Shown here one piece after another: positions 1 to 10,691 of a stretch of DNA of 64,000 nt (positions within the stretch are counted from its first letter, which is position 1; each line of letters starts with the position of its first letter). The notes under the pieces were generated by a model that saw nothing but the letters and a program-made list of their open reading frames with translations, had not been told where the DNA came from and made no database searches. The position numbers and the translations under genes are program-made. The DNA comes from an uncultured Pelagibacteraceae bacterium (GTDB taxonomy: Bacteria; Pseudomonadota; Alphaproteobacteria; Pelagibacterales; Pelagibacteraceae): NCBI GenBank assembly GCA_902583645.1, contig CACHWQ010000002.1, forward strand, positions 1 through 64,000. The letters run 5' to 3'.

Positions 1-1043
1 GAGGAAACACTGGAAGAAATACAACGATTATAAGATCAAATTATTTATGGGATGCTAGTGCTGGATTATATGATCATGCGCTTAAAATTTGGGAAGGATT
101 ATCTCAAGAACTTAATTATAATGTAATGTTCAGTCAAAGGGGTGTTATGAATTTAGCACATAACCTTCAAGATGTAAGAGATCTTAAAAGAAGAACTCAT
201 GCAAATAGATTAAACGGAATAGATGCTGTTTGGTTGAATACTGATGAAGTAAAAAAATTCTGTCCAATAATAAATACATCTCCGGATATTAGGTATCCAG
301 TTTTAGGTGGTACATTACAAAGAAGAGCTGGCACAGCGCGTCACGATGCAGTTGCTTGGGGATATGCTAGAGGAGCGGATCAGTTAGGAGTTGATATAAT
401 TCAGAACTGTGAAGTTAAAGGAATTAAAAGAGATAGTGATCAAGTTATTGGCATTGAAACATCTAAAGGCTATATCAAATCTAAAAAAATTGGAGTAGTT
501 GCTGCAGGTCATTCAAGTGTGTTAGCAAATATGGCGGGTTTAAAATTACCATTGGAAAGTAAACCACTTCAAGCTTTAGTATCAGAGCCAGTTAAACCAA
601 TTATTGATACTGTTGTTATGTCAAATGCTGTTCATGCTTATGTTAGTCAATCTGATAAAGGTGAATTAGTTATAGGTGCTGGAACAGACTCATATGTATC
701 TTATACTCAAAAAGGAAGTCATAATATTGTAGAGGAGACTTTGAGAGCAATATTAGAGCTGTATCCAATTTTTAGTAGAATGAAAATGTTAAGGCAATGG
801 GGAGGTATAGTTGACATTTGTCCTGATGCAAGTCCAATAATAAGTAAAACACAAGTCAAAGGTCTTTATTTCAATTGTGGCTGGGGTACCGGTGGTTTTA
901 AAGCAACACCAGGCTCTGGTGATCTTTTTGCTCATACTATTGCAAATGATGAACCCCATAAACTAAATGCAGCATTTAACATAAATAGATTTGTAAGTGG
1001 CGATCTTGTAGACGAACATGGGGCAGCAGCAGTTGCACACTAA
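1..1043 (+). CDS. soxB: sarcosine oxidase beta subunit, 5' end outside window
   Basis: Flavin subunit of heterotetrameric sarcosine oxidase, which demethylates sarcosine to glycine with transfer of the one-carbon unit to tetrahydrofolate. The frame is open from base 3 (reading [17 protein letters not shown]...) to the TAA at 1041-1043, so about 347 residues are visible of a protein usually a little over 400. The N-terminal dinucleotide-binding part lies outside the window, and the ATG at 126 is internal. The C-terminal FAD-contact stretch [15 protein letters not shown] is intact. It is followed two bases later by soxD, which fixes the order soxB-soxD-soxA-soxG. Assignment is firm from the conserved text and the operon. 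Confidence 0.95.
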   Translation, partial: GNTGRNTTIIRSNYLWDASAGLYDHALKIWEGLSQELNYNVMFSQRGVMNLAHNLQDVRDLKRRTHANRLNGIDAVWLNTDEVKKFCPIINTSPDIRYPVLGGTLQRRAGTARHDAVAWGYARGADQLGVDIIQNCEVKGIKRDSDQVIGIETSKGYIKSKKIGVVAAGHSSVLANMAGLKLPLESKPLQALVSEPVKPIIDTVVMSNAVHAYVSQSDKGELVIGAGTDSYVSYTQKGSHNIVEETLRAILELYPIFSRMKMLRQWGGIVDICPDASPIISKTQVKGLYFNCGWGTGGFKATPGSGDLFAHTIANDEPHKLNAAFNINRFVSGDLVDEHGAAAVAH

Positions 1044-1045
1044 AG

Positions 1046-1324
1046 ATGTTTATAATTAATTGCCCTTATTGTGGAGAAAGAGATCAAACAGAATTTTCAT
1101 CAGGTGGTGAAGCACATATTGTAAGACCAAAACAGCCAACAGAACTAAGTGACGATGAGTGGGCCAAGTTTTTATTCATGAGAAAAAATATAAAAGGAAT
1201 TCAATTTGAAAGATGGAACCACAGTCATGGCTGTAGAAAGTGGTTTAACGTTGTTAGAGACACTTCTAATGATAAAATTCATGCAGTTTATAAAATGGGT
1301 GAAAAACCTCCGGTAAATAAATAA
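1046..1324 (+). CDS. soxD: sarcosine oxidase delta subunit
   Basis: Small zinc-binding subunit of tetrameric sarcosine oxidase (92 aa, a normal length). The N-terminal CPYCGERD knuckle plus a later His-Gly-Cys (HGCRKWF) give the Cys/His ligands expected for the structural zinc. The FMRKNIKG and RKWFNVVRDT segments are typical of the family. The ATG lies two bases after the soxB stop, and the stop shares one base with the soxA ATG (TAATG), so translation is probably coupled. Confidence 0.95.
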   Translation: MFIINCPYCGERDQTEFSSGGEAHIVRPKQPTELSDDEWAKFLFMRKNIKGIQFERWNHSHGCRKWFNVVRDTSNDKIHAVYKMGEKPPVNK

Positions 1325-2688
1325 TGTCCAAAGAGTTAAGAATAAATAGTAACAAATTCATTGATCAGACAACTAGATTATCTTTTAAATTTAATGGTGA
1401 AAAATTATATGGTTACAAAGGAGATACCTTAGCCTCTGCATTATTAGCAAATAATATACATTTGGTAGGTAGAAGTTTCAAATATCATAGACCAAGAGGT
1501 ATAATGACATGTGGATCTGAAGAGCCAAATGCAATTGTTCAAATTGGAAACGATCCGTCACTTACAGACCCAAACGTTAGAGCTACTGAAATAGAACTTT
1601 ACGAGGGTTTAGAAGCATTCAGTCAAAATTGTTGGCCTAATGTAAAATTTGATATTGGTGGTATAAACAATCTTTTGTCCCCTCTTCTTCCTGCTGGATT
1701 TTATTATAAAACTTTTATGTGGCCTGCTAGTTTTTGGGAAAAATACGAATTCTTTATTCGTCATTCTGCAGGACTGGGTAAATCACCAACAAAACCTGAT
1801 CCAGATATATACGATCATAAGTATTATCACTGTGATGTCTTAGTTGTTGGTGGAGGTATTTCAGGTATAATGGCTGCAAAATTATCAGCTGAAAATAATA
1901 ATGAGACATTGCTACTTGATGATAAAAATATTTTGGGAGGTGCAACAATTTATCAAAATAATGATTGTTTTCAAATTGACAGCACTCATACAAATTATTG
2001 GTTAGAAAAAGAAATTAAGAACATTAAAAATATTAAAAATTTAACTATTAAAACAAGAACAAGTTTAGCGGCTTATCATGGATATAATTATTTATTGGCT
2101 AAGGAAAATCTAACTGATCATTTAAGCCCAGATGAAAGAAAGGGTAAAATAAGACAAAGACTTTGGAAAATAAGAGCTAAAAAAGTTATAATTGCAACAG
2201 GTTCTATAGAAAGGCCATTAATTTTTAATAATAACGACAGACCTGGTATTATGCTTTCATCTGCAATTAAGAAATTTATCGATTTTTATGGTGTAAAAGC
2301 AGGAAAAGAAATCACATTATTTACTAATAATGATAGCGCTTATGAAACAGCAATTTCATTGAAGAAAAGTGGAGTAAATATTGTATCTATTATTGATATT
2401 AGAGATAAATCATCATCAAAAATTGTTAAAGAAGTAGAGAAACATAATATAAAAATTTATTGGAAACATACAATTGTAAATACTGAAGGTTATAGAAGAA
2501 TTAGTTTTATAGAAATTATGCAGCTATCAGATGATGGGTCTGGTGTAATAGGAAAAAAAATTAAATTAAAAACAGATTGTTTGGGGATTTCAGGTGGTTG
2601 GACACCAATGGTTCATTTATTCACACAATCTGGTGGGAAATTAAAATTTAGATCAGATGATAATGTTTTTTTTACCAGACAAGAATAA
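1324..2688 (+). CDS. soxA: sarcosine oxidase alpha subunit, N-terminal part (frameshifted)
   Basis: First part of SoxA, the roughly 1000-residue subunit that carries NAD and folate sites. This frame holds the small 2Fe-2S-type ferredoxin-like N-terminal domain (RSFKYHRPRGIMTCGSEEPNA near residues 50-70) and then the nucleotide-binding domain (DVLVVGGGISGIMAAKLSAE near residue 170). It ends prematurely at 2688, just after a run of eight T at 2666-2673. With seven T the frame would continue directly into the C-terminal part without a stop (DNVFLPDKNK). The first soxA half is otherwise undamaged, so this is a recent mutation, a sequencing error, or a site rescued by slippage. The product, if translated as written, would be 454 aa. 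Confidence 0.85.
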   Translation: MSKELRINSNKFIDQTTRLSFKFNGEKLYGYKGDTLASALLANNIHLVGRSFKYHRPRGIMTCGSEEPNAIVQIGNDPSLTDPNVRATEIELYEGLEAFSQNCWPNVKFDIGGINNLLSPLLPAGFYYKTFMWPASFWEKYEFFIRHSAGLGKSPTKPDPDIYDHKYYHCDVLVVGGGISGIMAAKLSAENNNETLLLDDKNILGGATIYQNNDCFQIDSTHTNYWLEKEIKNIKNIKNLTIKTRTSLAAYHGYNYLLAKENLTDHLSPDERKGKIRQRLWKIRAKKVIIATGSIERPLIFNNNDRPGIMLSSAIKKFIDFYGVKAGKEITLFTNNDSAYETAISLKKSGVNIVSIIDIRDKSSSKIVKEVEKHNIKIYWKHTIVNTEGYRRISFIEIMQLSDDGSGVIGKKIKLKTDCLGISGGWTPMVHLFTQSGGKLKFRSDDNVFFTRQE

Positions 2689-4336
2689 AACCCCATCGGA
2701 TCAAATAAGTATAGGATCATGTAATGGAGATTTTGATATTAAAGATATAATTTTAAACTCTAATAAAGATGTTAAAACATTTTTAGGTATAGAAAATTCA
2801 TCCTTTGATAATCTAAAAGTTGAGTCATCAAAAGAGGAAATGAAGAGAAATATTTGGTTGCTACCTTCAGATAAACCGATCGGAAAAACAAAACCCTTTT
2901 TAGATTTCCAAAACGACTCTACAGCAAAAGATGTCAAACTTGCATTGCGTGAGGGATTTAAATCTATTGAACATGTAAAAAGATATACAACAACTGGAAT
3001 GGGGACTGATCAAGGAAAATTATCTAATATGCATGCTCTAGGTATTATAGCTGAAACAACTGGAACAAATATGGGTGAGCTAGGTACAACAACTTTTAGA
3101 CCTCCCTACACTCCTCTTACCTTCGGTGCAATTGTTGGAAGAAATGTTGGAGAATTTTTTGATCATACAAGAAAAACTGCAATGCATAATTGGCATGTTC
3201 AAAATAAAGCTAAATTTGAAAATGTTGGTCAATGGAAAAGAGCCTGGTATTATCCAAAAAATGGTGAGACAATGTTTGAAGCAGTTCAAAGAGAATGCAA
3301 AGCTGCTAGAGAAAGTGTTGGTATACTAGATGCTTCTACGCTTGGAAAGATTGATATTCAAGGCACTGATGCATCAGAATTTTTAAATCGTGTATATACA
3401 AATGCTTGGTCAAAGTTAGCAATAGGCAAATGTAGATATGGTTTAATGTTAAATGAGGATGGAATGGTTTATGATGACGGTGTAACTACAAGATTAGGTG
3501 AAAATCACTATATAATGACGACTACAACTGGTGGTGCAGCAAATGTACTTACTAAACTAGAGGATTATCTTCAAACAGAGTGGCCTGAACTAGATGTTTA
3601 TTTAACAACAGTTACTGATCATTTTTCAACAATAAGTATCTGTGGACCTAACTCGAAAAAAATATTGAGTAAAGTCATACCGGATCTGGATCTATCAGAT
3701 GAAAAATTTCCTCATATGTCTTTCAAAAATTCTATAATAAATGGAATTAAATGTAGGGTGATGCGAATTAGTTTCACAGGTGAACATAGCTATGAAATTA
3801 ATATTCAATCAAATTACGCTAAACATGTTTGGGAATTGTTTATGGATGCTGGCAAAAATTATAATATAACTCCTTACGGCACTGAAACTATGCACCTATT
3901 AAGAGCGGAAAAAGGATTTATAATTACTGGTCAAGATACGGATGGAACAATGACACCATCAGATTTACAAATGGATTGGATTATTGGTAAGAAAAAATTT
4001 GATTTTATTGGTAAAAGATCGCTTTATAGAAGCGATACAATAAGAGATGATAGAAAACAATTAGTAGGTCTTTTAACTGATGATCCTAAGGAGATTTTAG
4101 AGGAAGGTGCACAAATTGTTGAAAAGTTAAATCAAAAGCCTGTCGAGATGTTAGGGCATGTAACATCAAGTTATTTTAGCCCAAATTTAAATAAATCAAT
4201 TGCTTTAGCAGTAATGAAGAGTGGAAAAAAACTAAAAGGTAAAAAATTTTTTGTACCAATGGAAAATAAAAACATTAACGTAACTGTTACTGACACAGTT
4301 TTTTTTGATAAGGAAAATAAAAGATTAAATGCTTAA
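2657..4336 (+). CDS. soxA: sarcosine oxidase alpha subunit, C-terminal part (frameshifted)
   Basis: Second part of SoxA in the +1 frame relative to the upstream half. It completes the amine-oxidase-like domain and adds the aminomethyltransferase (GcvT-like) folate-binding domain; HNWHVQNKAKFENVGQWKRAWYYP opens that region and GCV-T-type text such as SFTGEHSYEINIQ and RAEKGFIITGQDTDGTMTPSDL follows. No ribosome-binding site supports the ATG at 2657, so I read this as the continuation of the gene starting at 1324 and not as an independent gene. Its coding quality is intact to the stop at 4336. The last eight bases overlap soxG. Confidence 0.85.
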   Translation: MIMFFLPDKNKTPSDQISIGSCNGDFDIKDIILNSNKDVKTFLGIENSSFDNLKVESSKEEMKRNIWLLPSDKPIGKTKPFLDFQNDSTAKDVKLALREGFKSIEHVKRYTTTGMGTDQGKLSNMHALGIIAETTGTNMGELGTTTFRPPYTPLTFGAIVGRNVGEFFDHTRKTAMHNWHVQNKAKFENVGQWKRAWYYPKNGETMFEAVQRECKAARESVGILDASTLGKIDIQGTDASEFLNRVYTNAWSKLAIGKCRYGLMLNEDGMVYDDGVTTRLGENHYIMTTTTGGAANVLTKLEDYLQTEWPELDVYLTTVTDHFSTISICGPNSKKILSKVIPDLDLSDEKFPHMSFKNSIINGIKCRVMRISFTGEHSYEINIQSNYAKHVWELFMDAGKNYNITPYGTETMHLLRAEKGFIITGQDTDGTMTPSDLQMDWIIGKKKFDFIGKRSLYRSDTIRDDRKQLVGLLTDDPKEILEEGAQIVEKLNQKPVEMLGHVTSSYFSPNLNKSIALAVMKSGKKLKGKKFFVPMENKNINVTVTDTVFFDKENKRLNA

Positions 4337-4889
4337 TTTTGAAACTACAGTACAAGATAGTAAATCATATGGAGATCTAACTTTATCTGAGGTAGAACCT
4401 ATTTTAAAAATTAACCTAAGAAGTAACAAAAGAGAATTTTCAACTAAAATAGGCAAACTTCTTTCAATAATACCACCTATAGAAGCAAATACCTCATCAA
4501 GTAATGAGGATTATTCTATTTTGTGGTTGAGCCCTGATGAGTGGTTAATTTATTCAAATAACAAAATCTCATATGAACAACAAAATCTATTGGAAGAAAA
4601 TTTGTTTAACAATATTTCTAATACAAACCAAGGTTCAGTCACTAATGTTACAGATCATTGGGTAATGATCAATCTTAAAGGTTCTAAAATTTATGATTTA
4701 TTATCGAAATCTTCACCATATGATTTTAAAAACTTTAAAATGAAAAAAGGTTCTGTGGCTCAAACTTTGTTAAATCATACTGATGTTATTTTACATAACA
4801 TAGACGATAATAATTTAAATTTATTTGTGAGAAGGTCTTTTTCTGAAGATTTATGGCTGTGGATTAACGACAGCGCTCGTTTTCTCTAA
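4329..4889 (+). CDS. soxG: sarcosine oxidase gamma subunit
   Basis: Last gene of the soxBDAG operon (186 aa). SoxG is a small GcvT-like subunit of the complex without a known catalytic role. Family features seen are the ILWLSPDEWLIYS stretch, the VTDHWVMINLKG segment and the C-terminal SFSEDLWLWINDSARFL. Its ATG overlaps the soxA stop by eight bases, and its 3' end overlaps the convergent MATE gene by 39 bases, so no terminator can sit between them. Confidence 0.9.
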   Translation: MLNFETTVQDSKSYGDLTLSEVEPILKINLRSNKREFSTKIGKLLSIIPPIEANTSSSNEDYSILWLSPDEWLIYSNNKISYEQQNLLEENLFNNISNTNQGSVTNVTDHWVMINLKGSKIYDLLSKSSPYDFKNFKMKKGSVAQTLLNHTDVILHNIDDNNLNLFVRRSFSEDLWLWINDSARFL

Positions 4890-6212
4890 TCTAAATTTTA
4901 AATATAATATTAAAATACTAAAATAAATTCCTGAAAAAATCCAATTTACTCCTGCCCAGAGCCAAAAAAAGGTTTCAAAACTTGCATTTATATATTTGGC
5001 AAAAAGAAATACCATTATTGGATTAAAGCCATTTCTAAATAAATTTGAAATCATTGCATTTTCCGATTTCTTTATTGCCATAAATAAACCGTTTGAGAGA
5101 AAAAATATTGGGTATGCAGGCAAAATAAATGCACAAATTTTTAAGTATTTAGAACCAAAATCGATAACAATTAGATCGCTAGAAAAAAAACTAATTATAA
5201 GATCTGACAATGTGTACAAAAATATTCCAGATACAATCATGATAAGAAAAGAATATTTTATAGAGGTAAAATATGTTTCTTTAACTCTTTCGAAATTTTT
5301 AGCACCAAAATTTTGAGAAATGATAGAAATAATTGCTGTATTAATACCTAATATCGGAAGTAATACTACTTGCTCAATCCTTGTACCTGCCCCATAACCG
5401 GCTACGGCATATTCACCTGATTGACCAATATAAGCAAGTACAATTCCTGCTGTGATAGAGTATGCAAGTATTGAAACTACAATAGGCATTGATGTAAAGA
5501 AAATCTTTATAAAATAGAATAATTTTGGAATAAGAAATTTATTAGTAATTTCTTTAATTCTAGGATTTTTCAAAATTTTTAATAAAATTATAAAAAAAGC
5601 TACAGACTGAGAAAATATTGTAGATATTGCAATTCCTTTAACTCCTAAAGCTGGAAAGAACAAAAGACCAAATATTAAAATTGGATTCAATATTAAATTT
5701 ATAAAGAATGATAAAATTAATACATTTCTATAGGTTTTTGTATCTCCTTCAGCGTGTAGCAAAGAATTTAAAGCTACAACCAAAATAAATAATATTGAAC
5801 CCGAAAAAATTATATCTGTATACTGAAGACCTAGTTCAGTAACTTCTTTCGTAGTTACCATTAAAGAAAAAATTTTATCGGAAAAATTTAAACCTATTAG
5901 TGTAATTACAACTGATATCAAGACTCCAAAATAAATGATGTGAGTGAAATAATTTAATATATTTTCTTTATTCTTTTCACCAATACTATTTCCTATCAAG
6001 GAGGTTCCTGCTACAGTAACTCCTATAGAGGTTGCTACAATAATAAAGTATATTGGAAATGATTTACTTAATGCCGCTAATGCCTCGGGTGATATTTTTC
6101 CAGCATAAAAAGTATCAACAATATTATACAAGGTTTGAAATAACATCCCCACCATAGCAGGTAGTGCTAATTTACGAACTAAATGAGGAATGTTGTCCTT
6201 TAGTAAATTCAT
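4851..6212 (-). CDS. MATE family efflux transporter
   Basis: Multi-antimicrobial-extrusion-type membrane transporter of about 453 aa with roughly twelve hydrophobic segments in two halves. The opening VRKLALPAMVGMLFQTLYNIVDTFYAG and the later LLPILGINTAIISIISQNFGAKN are typical MATE repeats; family members are Na+- or H+-coupled exporters, and the substrate cannot be told from sequence. I chose the ATG at 6212 because it follows the trhO stop by one base and has an AAGAGA ribosome-binding sequence. An upstream in-frame ATG at 6248 lacks one. It is last in the gatCAB-OMT-trhO run and overlaps soxG tail to tail. Confidence 0.85.
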   Translation of the reverse strand: MNLLKDNIPHLVRKLALPAMVGMLFQTLYNIVDTFYAGKISPEALAALSKSFPIYFIIVATSIGVTVAGTSLIGNSIGEKNKENILNYFTHIIYFGVLISVVITLIGLNFSDKIFSLMVTTKEVTELGLQYTDIIFSGSILFILVVALNSLLHAEGDTKTYRNVLILSFFINLILNPILIFGLLFFPALGVKGIAISTIFSQSVAFFIILLKILKNPRIKEITNKFLIPKLFYFIKIFFTSMPIVVSILAYSITAGIVLAYIGQSGEYAVAGYGAGTRIEQVVLLPILGINTAIISIISQNFGAKNFERVKETYFTSIKYSFLIMIVSGIFLYTLSDLIISFFSSDLIVIDFGSKYLKICAFILPAYPIFFLSNGLFMAIKKSENAMISNLFRNGFNPIMVFLFAKYINASFETFFWLWAGVNWIFSGIYFSILILYLKFRLEKTSAVVNPQP

Positions 6213-6213
6213 T

Positions 6214-7113
6214 TTAAGCTTCTCTTTGGAAAAAGTATTTTTTTCCATGTTTTTTTGCTGTTAATATCTGCTTTTGTCTCATTCTAAATCTCTGTTTTTG
6301 TGAATTTGTTAAGTTATTATAACAATTTGGACAACTAACACCTTGCTCATAAAAGTTAGATTTTCTCTCAGAAAGTTTGATTGGATTTCTACAACCTGGA
6401 CATATTTTTAAATTTCCAGGCTTCAATCCATGTTTAATTGATACACGATTATCAAATACGAAGCAGTCCCCACTCCATAAACTATCCTTTTTCTTAACAT
6501 TATCTAAATAATTTATTATTCCACCTTTTAATTGGTAAACATTTTTAAAACCTTTTTTTTTTAAATAAGCACTAGCCTTTTCACATCTTATACCACCCGT
6601 GCAAAACATACCTATGTTTTGATCTTTTTTTAAGGTTTTAAAATATTGTGGAAAATCTCTAAAATTATTTAATTCTGGATTAATAGATCCTTTAAATGTT
6701 CCAACTTTAAATTCAAAATTTTTTCTAGTATCAATAAGAACAGTTTCTTTTTTTAATATAAACTTATTCCAATCTTTAGGTTCTATTTTGTTTTTTGTAA
6801 CAATTTTATTTAATTTCATTCCTATTGGAACAACTTCTTTTTTAATTTTAATTTTACCTTTTTTAAAAACTTGATAATTATAATAGGATATATTTTCATT
6901 ATCTAACTTTCTGATATTTAGTAAATTTAAAATCTTATTCTTGACTTTTTTATATTTAGTAGGCCTGAAACTAATTGTACCGTTTATCCCTTCAATAGAA
7001 ATTATAATGGTACCCCTAACCTGTTCTTCTTCAATGAAATTTTTGAGATTTTTTTTTAATAATTTTATATTTTTAATCTTCTTAAACTTATAAAAACCAA
7101 ATATCTTATACAT
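6214..7113 (-). CDS. trhO: tRNA uridine(34) hydroxylase, rhodanese type
   Basis: TrhO (YceA) family protein, 299 aa, which hydroxylates U34 of certain tRNAs in an O2-dependent route to 5-hydroxyuridine derivatives. The N-terminal part carries GTIIISIEGINGTIS, the central rhodanese domain carries the active-site loop FCTGGIRCEKASAYL near residues 170-185, and the C-terminus has a cysteine-rich segment (CPGCRNP ... CPNCYN) that may bind metal. The start shares one base with the stop of the methyltransferase upstream. It sits downstream of gatCAB, another tRNA-related function. Confidence 0.88.
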   Translation of the reverse strand: MYKIFGFYKFKKIKNIKLLKKNLKNFIEEEQVRGTIIISIEGINGTISFRPTKYKKVKNKILNLLNIRKLDNENISYYNYQVFKKGKIKIKKEVVPIGMKLNKIVTKNKIEPKDWNKFILKKETVLIDTRKNFEFKVGTFKGSINPELNNFRDFPQYFKTLKKDQNIGMFCTGGIRCEKASAYLKKKGFKNVYQLKGGIINYLDNVKKKDSLWSGDCFVFDNRVSIKHGLKPGNLKICPGCRNPIKLSERKSNFYEQGVSCPNCYNNLTNSQKQRFRMRQKQILTAKKHGKKYFFQREA

Positions 7114-7769
7114 TATAATTTCCTACATATAGACAAACCGTCACCAATAGGAAGGATTAGAGACTCAACTTTATTATTTTTTTTTATATATGAATTGAAT
7201 TCCCTTATCTTTACCGTAAGCCTGTCATTCTTATCTTCATTGGCTACATCACCATACCATAATACATTATCTGTAATTATAATTCCCGACTTATTAGTAA
7301 TTTTTAAAGATTTTTCAAAATAATCTATATAATTCTCTTTATCAGCATCAATAAATACCATATCAAAATATTTATTTGAATTTACTAAATCTTCTAAACT
7401 TTTCTTAGCATTATTTACTAATAAATTAATTTTTTTACTAAGATTAGCTTTGTCAAAAAATGATCTTGCTGTTTTAGAGGTTTCCTTGTTCTTATCTAAA
7501 GCTGTGATCGAAGTATCATCATTTGATGCCAAGGCCATAGTTAAAGTACTTAACCCTGTAAATGTACCAATTTCCAAAATATTTTTTGGATTAGTGATTT
7601 TAATAATAAAGTGTAAGAAATGACATTGGCTAACTGATATTTGCATTTTTTTAATTTCACCAAGTTTTTCATTATATTTTATGATCTCTTTTTGAACTGG
7701 GTGTAAATCTATTGAATAATTATTAATATAATTTTCAATTTGACTGTTTAACTGAAGATTTGAACCCAT
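7113..7769 (-). CDS. class I SAM-dependent O-methyltransferase
   Basis: 218-aa methyltransferase of the caffeoyl-CoA O-methyltransferase-like group (COG4122 type). Motif I is LEIGTFTGLSTLTMALA near residues 60-76. The metal-binding acid is in DMVFIDADKENYIDYF, and IIITDNVLWYGDV is the characteristic later motif. The methyl acceptor in bacteria is not predictable. It lies between gatB (one intervening base) and trhO (one-base overlap), so it is almost certainly co-transcribed with both. Confidence 0.85.
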   Translation of the reverse strand: MGSNLQLNSQIENYINNYSIDLHPVQKEIIKYNEKLGEIKKMQISVSQCHFLHFIIKITNPKNILEIGTFTGLSTLTMALASNDDTSITALDKNKETSKTARSFFDKANLSKKINLLVNNAKKSLEDLVNSNKYFDMVFIDADKENYIDYFEKSLKITNKSGIIITDNVLWYGDVANEDKNDRLTVKIREFNSYIKKNNKVESLILPIGDGLSICRKL

Positions 7770-7770
7770 T

Positions 7771-9249
7771 TTAGTTCAATTTTTTTTTTAGTATTTCATT
7801 AACTAATTGTGGATTTGCTTTTCCACCAGAGCTTTTCATAACCTGGCCAACAAAAAAGCCAAATAGTTTATCTTTTCCAGATTTATACAACTCAACGTTT
7901 TTTGGATTTTCAGATATTATTTTATCTATAATTTTTTCTAATTCTTTTGGATCACTTTGTTGTTTTAGACCCTTTTCTTCAACAATTTTTTCTGGATCCT
8001 TATCTCCATCAGACATTAATTCAAAAATTGTTTTTGCGATTTTTCCTGAAATTGTACCCTTTTTGATGAGATTTATTAATTTTGATAAATTTTTAGATGA
8101 AATAGGACTTTCGGTAATTTCTAAATTTTTTTCATTTAATAATGCAAATAATTCACCTGTAATCCAATTTGTAGCGAGTTTTACATCAGAATTTTTTGAT
8201 ACTTCCTCAAAATATTTTGATGTATCTATATCAGATACTAAAATATTAGCCTCATAAGGTGATAGCTTAAACTTTTCTATAAATCTTTTCTTTTTTTCAT
8301 CTGGTAATTCTGGAATATTTTTTTTAATATCATTAATAAAATTTTCATCTAACTCCAAAGGAAGCAAATCTGGATCTGGAAAGTATCTATAGTCGTGAGC
8401 ATCTTCTTTAGATCTCATAGATCTAGTTTCATTTTTTTTTGTATCAAATAATCTGGTTTCTTGATCAATAGATCCACCCTCTTCTAAAACATCAACTTGT
8501 CTATTTGCTTCATAATCAATGGCCATTTGCATAAATTTGATTGAGTTAACATTCTTTATTTCACATCTTGTTCCAAGTTCCTTACTACCCTTTTTTCTTA
8601 CTGAAACATTCACATCAGCTCTTAATGATCCCTCTTGCATATTGCCATCACATGTACCTAAATATCTCATTATAGATCTTAGTTTTTTTATATATGAATT
8701 TACTTCATCTAATGATCTTAAATCGGGTTTACTTACGATTTCCATCAATGCAACCCCTGATCTGTTTAAGTCAACTAATGTATTATTTGGATCTATATCA
8801 TGAATGCTTTTACCAGCATCTTGCTCAAGATGTAATCTTTCAATTCCAATTTTTTTTTCACCATTTGGTAAATCTAATGTGACTGTTCCTTCCCCCACAA
8901 TAGGATTTTTGTATTGTGATATTTGATATCCCTGAGGTAAATCGGCATAGAAATAATTCTTCCTATCAAAAATTGATTTTTTATTTATTTTGGCATTAAG
9001 TCCTATACCTGTTTTAATTGCTTGTTTAATGCAAAACTCATTTATAACAGGTAACATTCCAGGAAAAGCAGCATCTACTAAACTTACTTGTGTATTTGGT
9101 TCTGAACCAAATTTCGTTGGAGAAGTTGAAAATAACTTAGACTCAGACAATACTTGAGCATGTACCTCAAGACCAATAACTACTTCATATTCATTAGTGT
9201 TTCTTTTAATTAAATATTCTTTATTTTCCTTACTCAATTTATCCACCAA
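7771..9249 (-). CDS. gatB: Asp/Glu-tRNA amidotransferase subunit B
   Basis: Kinase/tRNA-binding subunit of GatCAB, which converts misacylated Glu-tRNA(Gln) and/or Asp-tRNA(Asn) to the amides. At 492 aa it is a normal length. [19 protein letters not shown] opens the catalytic cradle, [20 protein letters not shown] follows, and the C-terminal YqeY-like tail ends [17 protein letters not shown]. There is no ATG before the first conserved residues; the possible starts are TTG at 9249, GTG at 9246 or TTG at 9237, all overlapping or touching the gatA end. The start is therefore non-ATG and probably translationally coupled to gatA. Confidence 0.95.
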   Translation of the reverse strand: MVDKLSKENKEYLIKRNTNEYEVVIGLEVHAQVLSESKLFSTSPTKFGSEPNTQVSLVDAAFPGMLPVINEFCIKQAIKTGIGLNAKINKKSIFDRKNYFYADLPQGYQISQYKNPIVGEGTVTLDLPNGEKKIGIERLHLEQDAGKSIHDIDPNNTLVDLNRSGVALMEIVSKPDLRSLDEVNSYIKKLRSIMRYLGTCDGNMQEGSLRADVNVSVRKKGSKELGTRCEIKNVNSIKFMQMAIDYEANRQVDVLEEGGSIDQETRLFDTKKNETRSMRSKEDAHDYRYFPDPDLLPLELDENFINDIKKNIPELPDEKKKRFIEKFKLSPYEANILVSDIDTSKYFEEVSKNSDVKLATNWITGELFALLNEKNLEITESPISSKNLSKLINLIKKGTISGKIAKTIFELMSDGDKDPEKIVEEKGLKQQSDPKELEKIIDKIISENPKNVELYKSGKDKLFGFFVGQVMKSSGGKANPQLVNEILKKKLN

Positions 9250-10691
9250 TCATTAATATTATTTTTAAAATTAATATTTTTTTCAATTGAATAAGCTATA
9301 TTAAGAATATTTTGTTCATCAAAAGCTTTGCCTATCACTTGAAGCCCTAAAGGGTAACCTGATTTATCATGACCAGCCGGTATAGATATAGCTGGTAAGC
9401 CTGCTAAGTTAATCGGTACAGTAAATATATCATTTAAATACATTGAGACAGGATCATTTGTTTTTTCACCAATCTTAAAAGCTGAGCTCGGAGTTGACGG
9501 TGTTAATATAGCATCAACCTTTTTATAAGCTTCATCAAAATCATTTTTAATCAATCTTCTTACTTTTTGTGCTTTTAAATAATATGCATCATAATAACCA
9601 GAAGATAGAACATATGTTCCAATCATTATTCGTCTCTTTACTTCATCACCAAATCCTTCAGATCTCGTCTTTTCATACATGTCAATCAGATTTTCTCCCT
9701 TTGATCTAAACCCATACTTTACGCCATCGTATCTAGCTAAATTTGACGAAGCTTCTGCAGGAGCTACAATGTAATAAGTTGGCAAGGCATAATTAGTGTT
9801 TGGTAAATTAATTTCAATTATTTCTCCTCCATTGTCCTCGATTATTTTCATACCTTTTTTCCAGAGTTCTTCTATTTCTTTAGCCATTCCATCAACTCTA
9901 TATTGCTTAGGTATTCCTATTTTTTTTCCTTTAATATTTTCATTAATATCTTTTAGATATTGACCTCTTTTAAAATCAACAGATGTAGAGTCTTTATTGT
10001 CATAAGAACTAATAACTTCTAGCATCAAAGCACAGTCTTTTACATTTTGTGTCATTGGACCGGCCTGGTCCAAAGAGGATGCAAAAGCTACGATGCCATA
10101 CCTTGAGCAGCTTCCATATGTTGGTTTTAGTCCAACTGTACCTGTGAAAGAGGCTGGTTGTCTAATTGAACCACCCGTGTCTGTTCCTATTGTAGCAGGT
10201 GTTAACTTTGCAGCAAGAGCTGAAGATGAACCACCAGATGAACCTCCTGGAACTAAATTTTCAGATATAGGATTTTGTACATTTCCAAAAAAACTAGTTT
10301 CATTAGACGATCCCATTGCAAATTCATCACAATTCAATTTTCCAATGATAATGCCCCCTTCATTTAAAATATTTTGGGTAACAGTCGATTCATATGTTGG
10401 AATAAAATTTTCTAAAATTTTACTACCAGCTGTAGTTCTAATATTTTTGGTACAAAAAAGATCTTTTACTGCTAAAGGAATACCGGGTAATTTTTTATTA
10501 AAATCTGGTTTTTCATCAAATTGTTTAGCTTTTTGTAATGCGTTTTCAAAATTTTCCGTAATATAAGAATTTAGTTTTTTTGATTTTTGTGACCTGTCAA
10601 TAAATGCTTTAGTAACTTCTGTAGATGAAATTTCTTTTTTTTTTATTTTTTCAACTAACTCAAACAGCTTTAAATCAATTATATTAGACAT
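9234..10691 (-). CDS. gatA: Asp/Glu-tRNA amidotransferase subunit A
   Basis: Amidase-signature subunit of GatCAB, releasing ammonia from glutamine for the transamidation. At 485 aa it has the full Ser-cis-Ser-Lys triad: Lys76 in PLAVKDLF, Ser151 in [13 protein letters not shown], and Ser175 in [14 protein letters not shown]. The start shares one base with the gatC stop, and the gene end overlaps the gatB reading frame by up to 16 bases. Confidence 0.97.
   Translation of the reverse strand: MSNIIDLKLFELVEKIKKKEISSTEVTKAFIDRSQKSKKLNSYITENFENALQKAKQFDEKPDFNKKLPGIPLAVKDLFCTKNIRTTAGSKILENFIPTYESTVTQNILNEGGIIIGKLNCDEFAMGSSNETSFFGNVQNPISENLVPGGSSGGSSSALAAKLTPATIGTDTGGSIRQPASFTGTVGLKPTYGSCSRYGIVAFASSLDQAGPMTQNVKDCALMLEVISSYDNKDSTSVDFKRGQYLKDINENIKGKKIGIPKQYRVDGMAKEIEELWKKGMKIIEDNGGEIIEINLPNTNYALPTYYIVAPAEASSNLARYDGVKYGFRSKGENLIDMYEKTRSEGFGDEVKRRIMIGTYVLSSGYYDAYYLKAQKVRRLIKNDFDEAYKKVDAILTPSTPSSAFKIGEKTNDPVSMYLNDIFTVPINLAGLPAISIPAGHDKSGYPLGLQVIGKAFDEQNILNIAYSIEKNINFKNNINDWWIN

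Noticed and set aside
1754-1993. Antisense open frames inside soxA, gatB, rpoB, fusA and the ribosomal genes
   Set aside because: Short shadow frames on the opposite strand or in other phases without ribosome-binding sites or family resemblance; the overlapped genes are clearly real.
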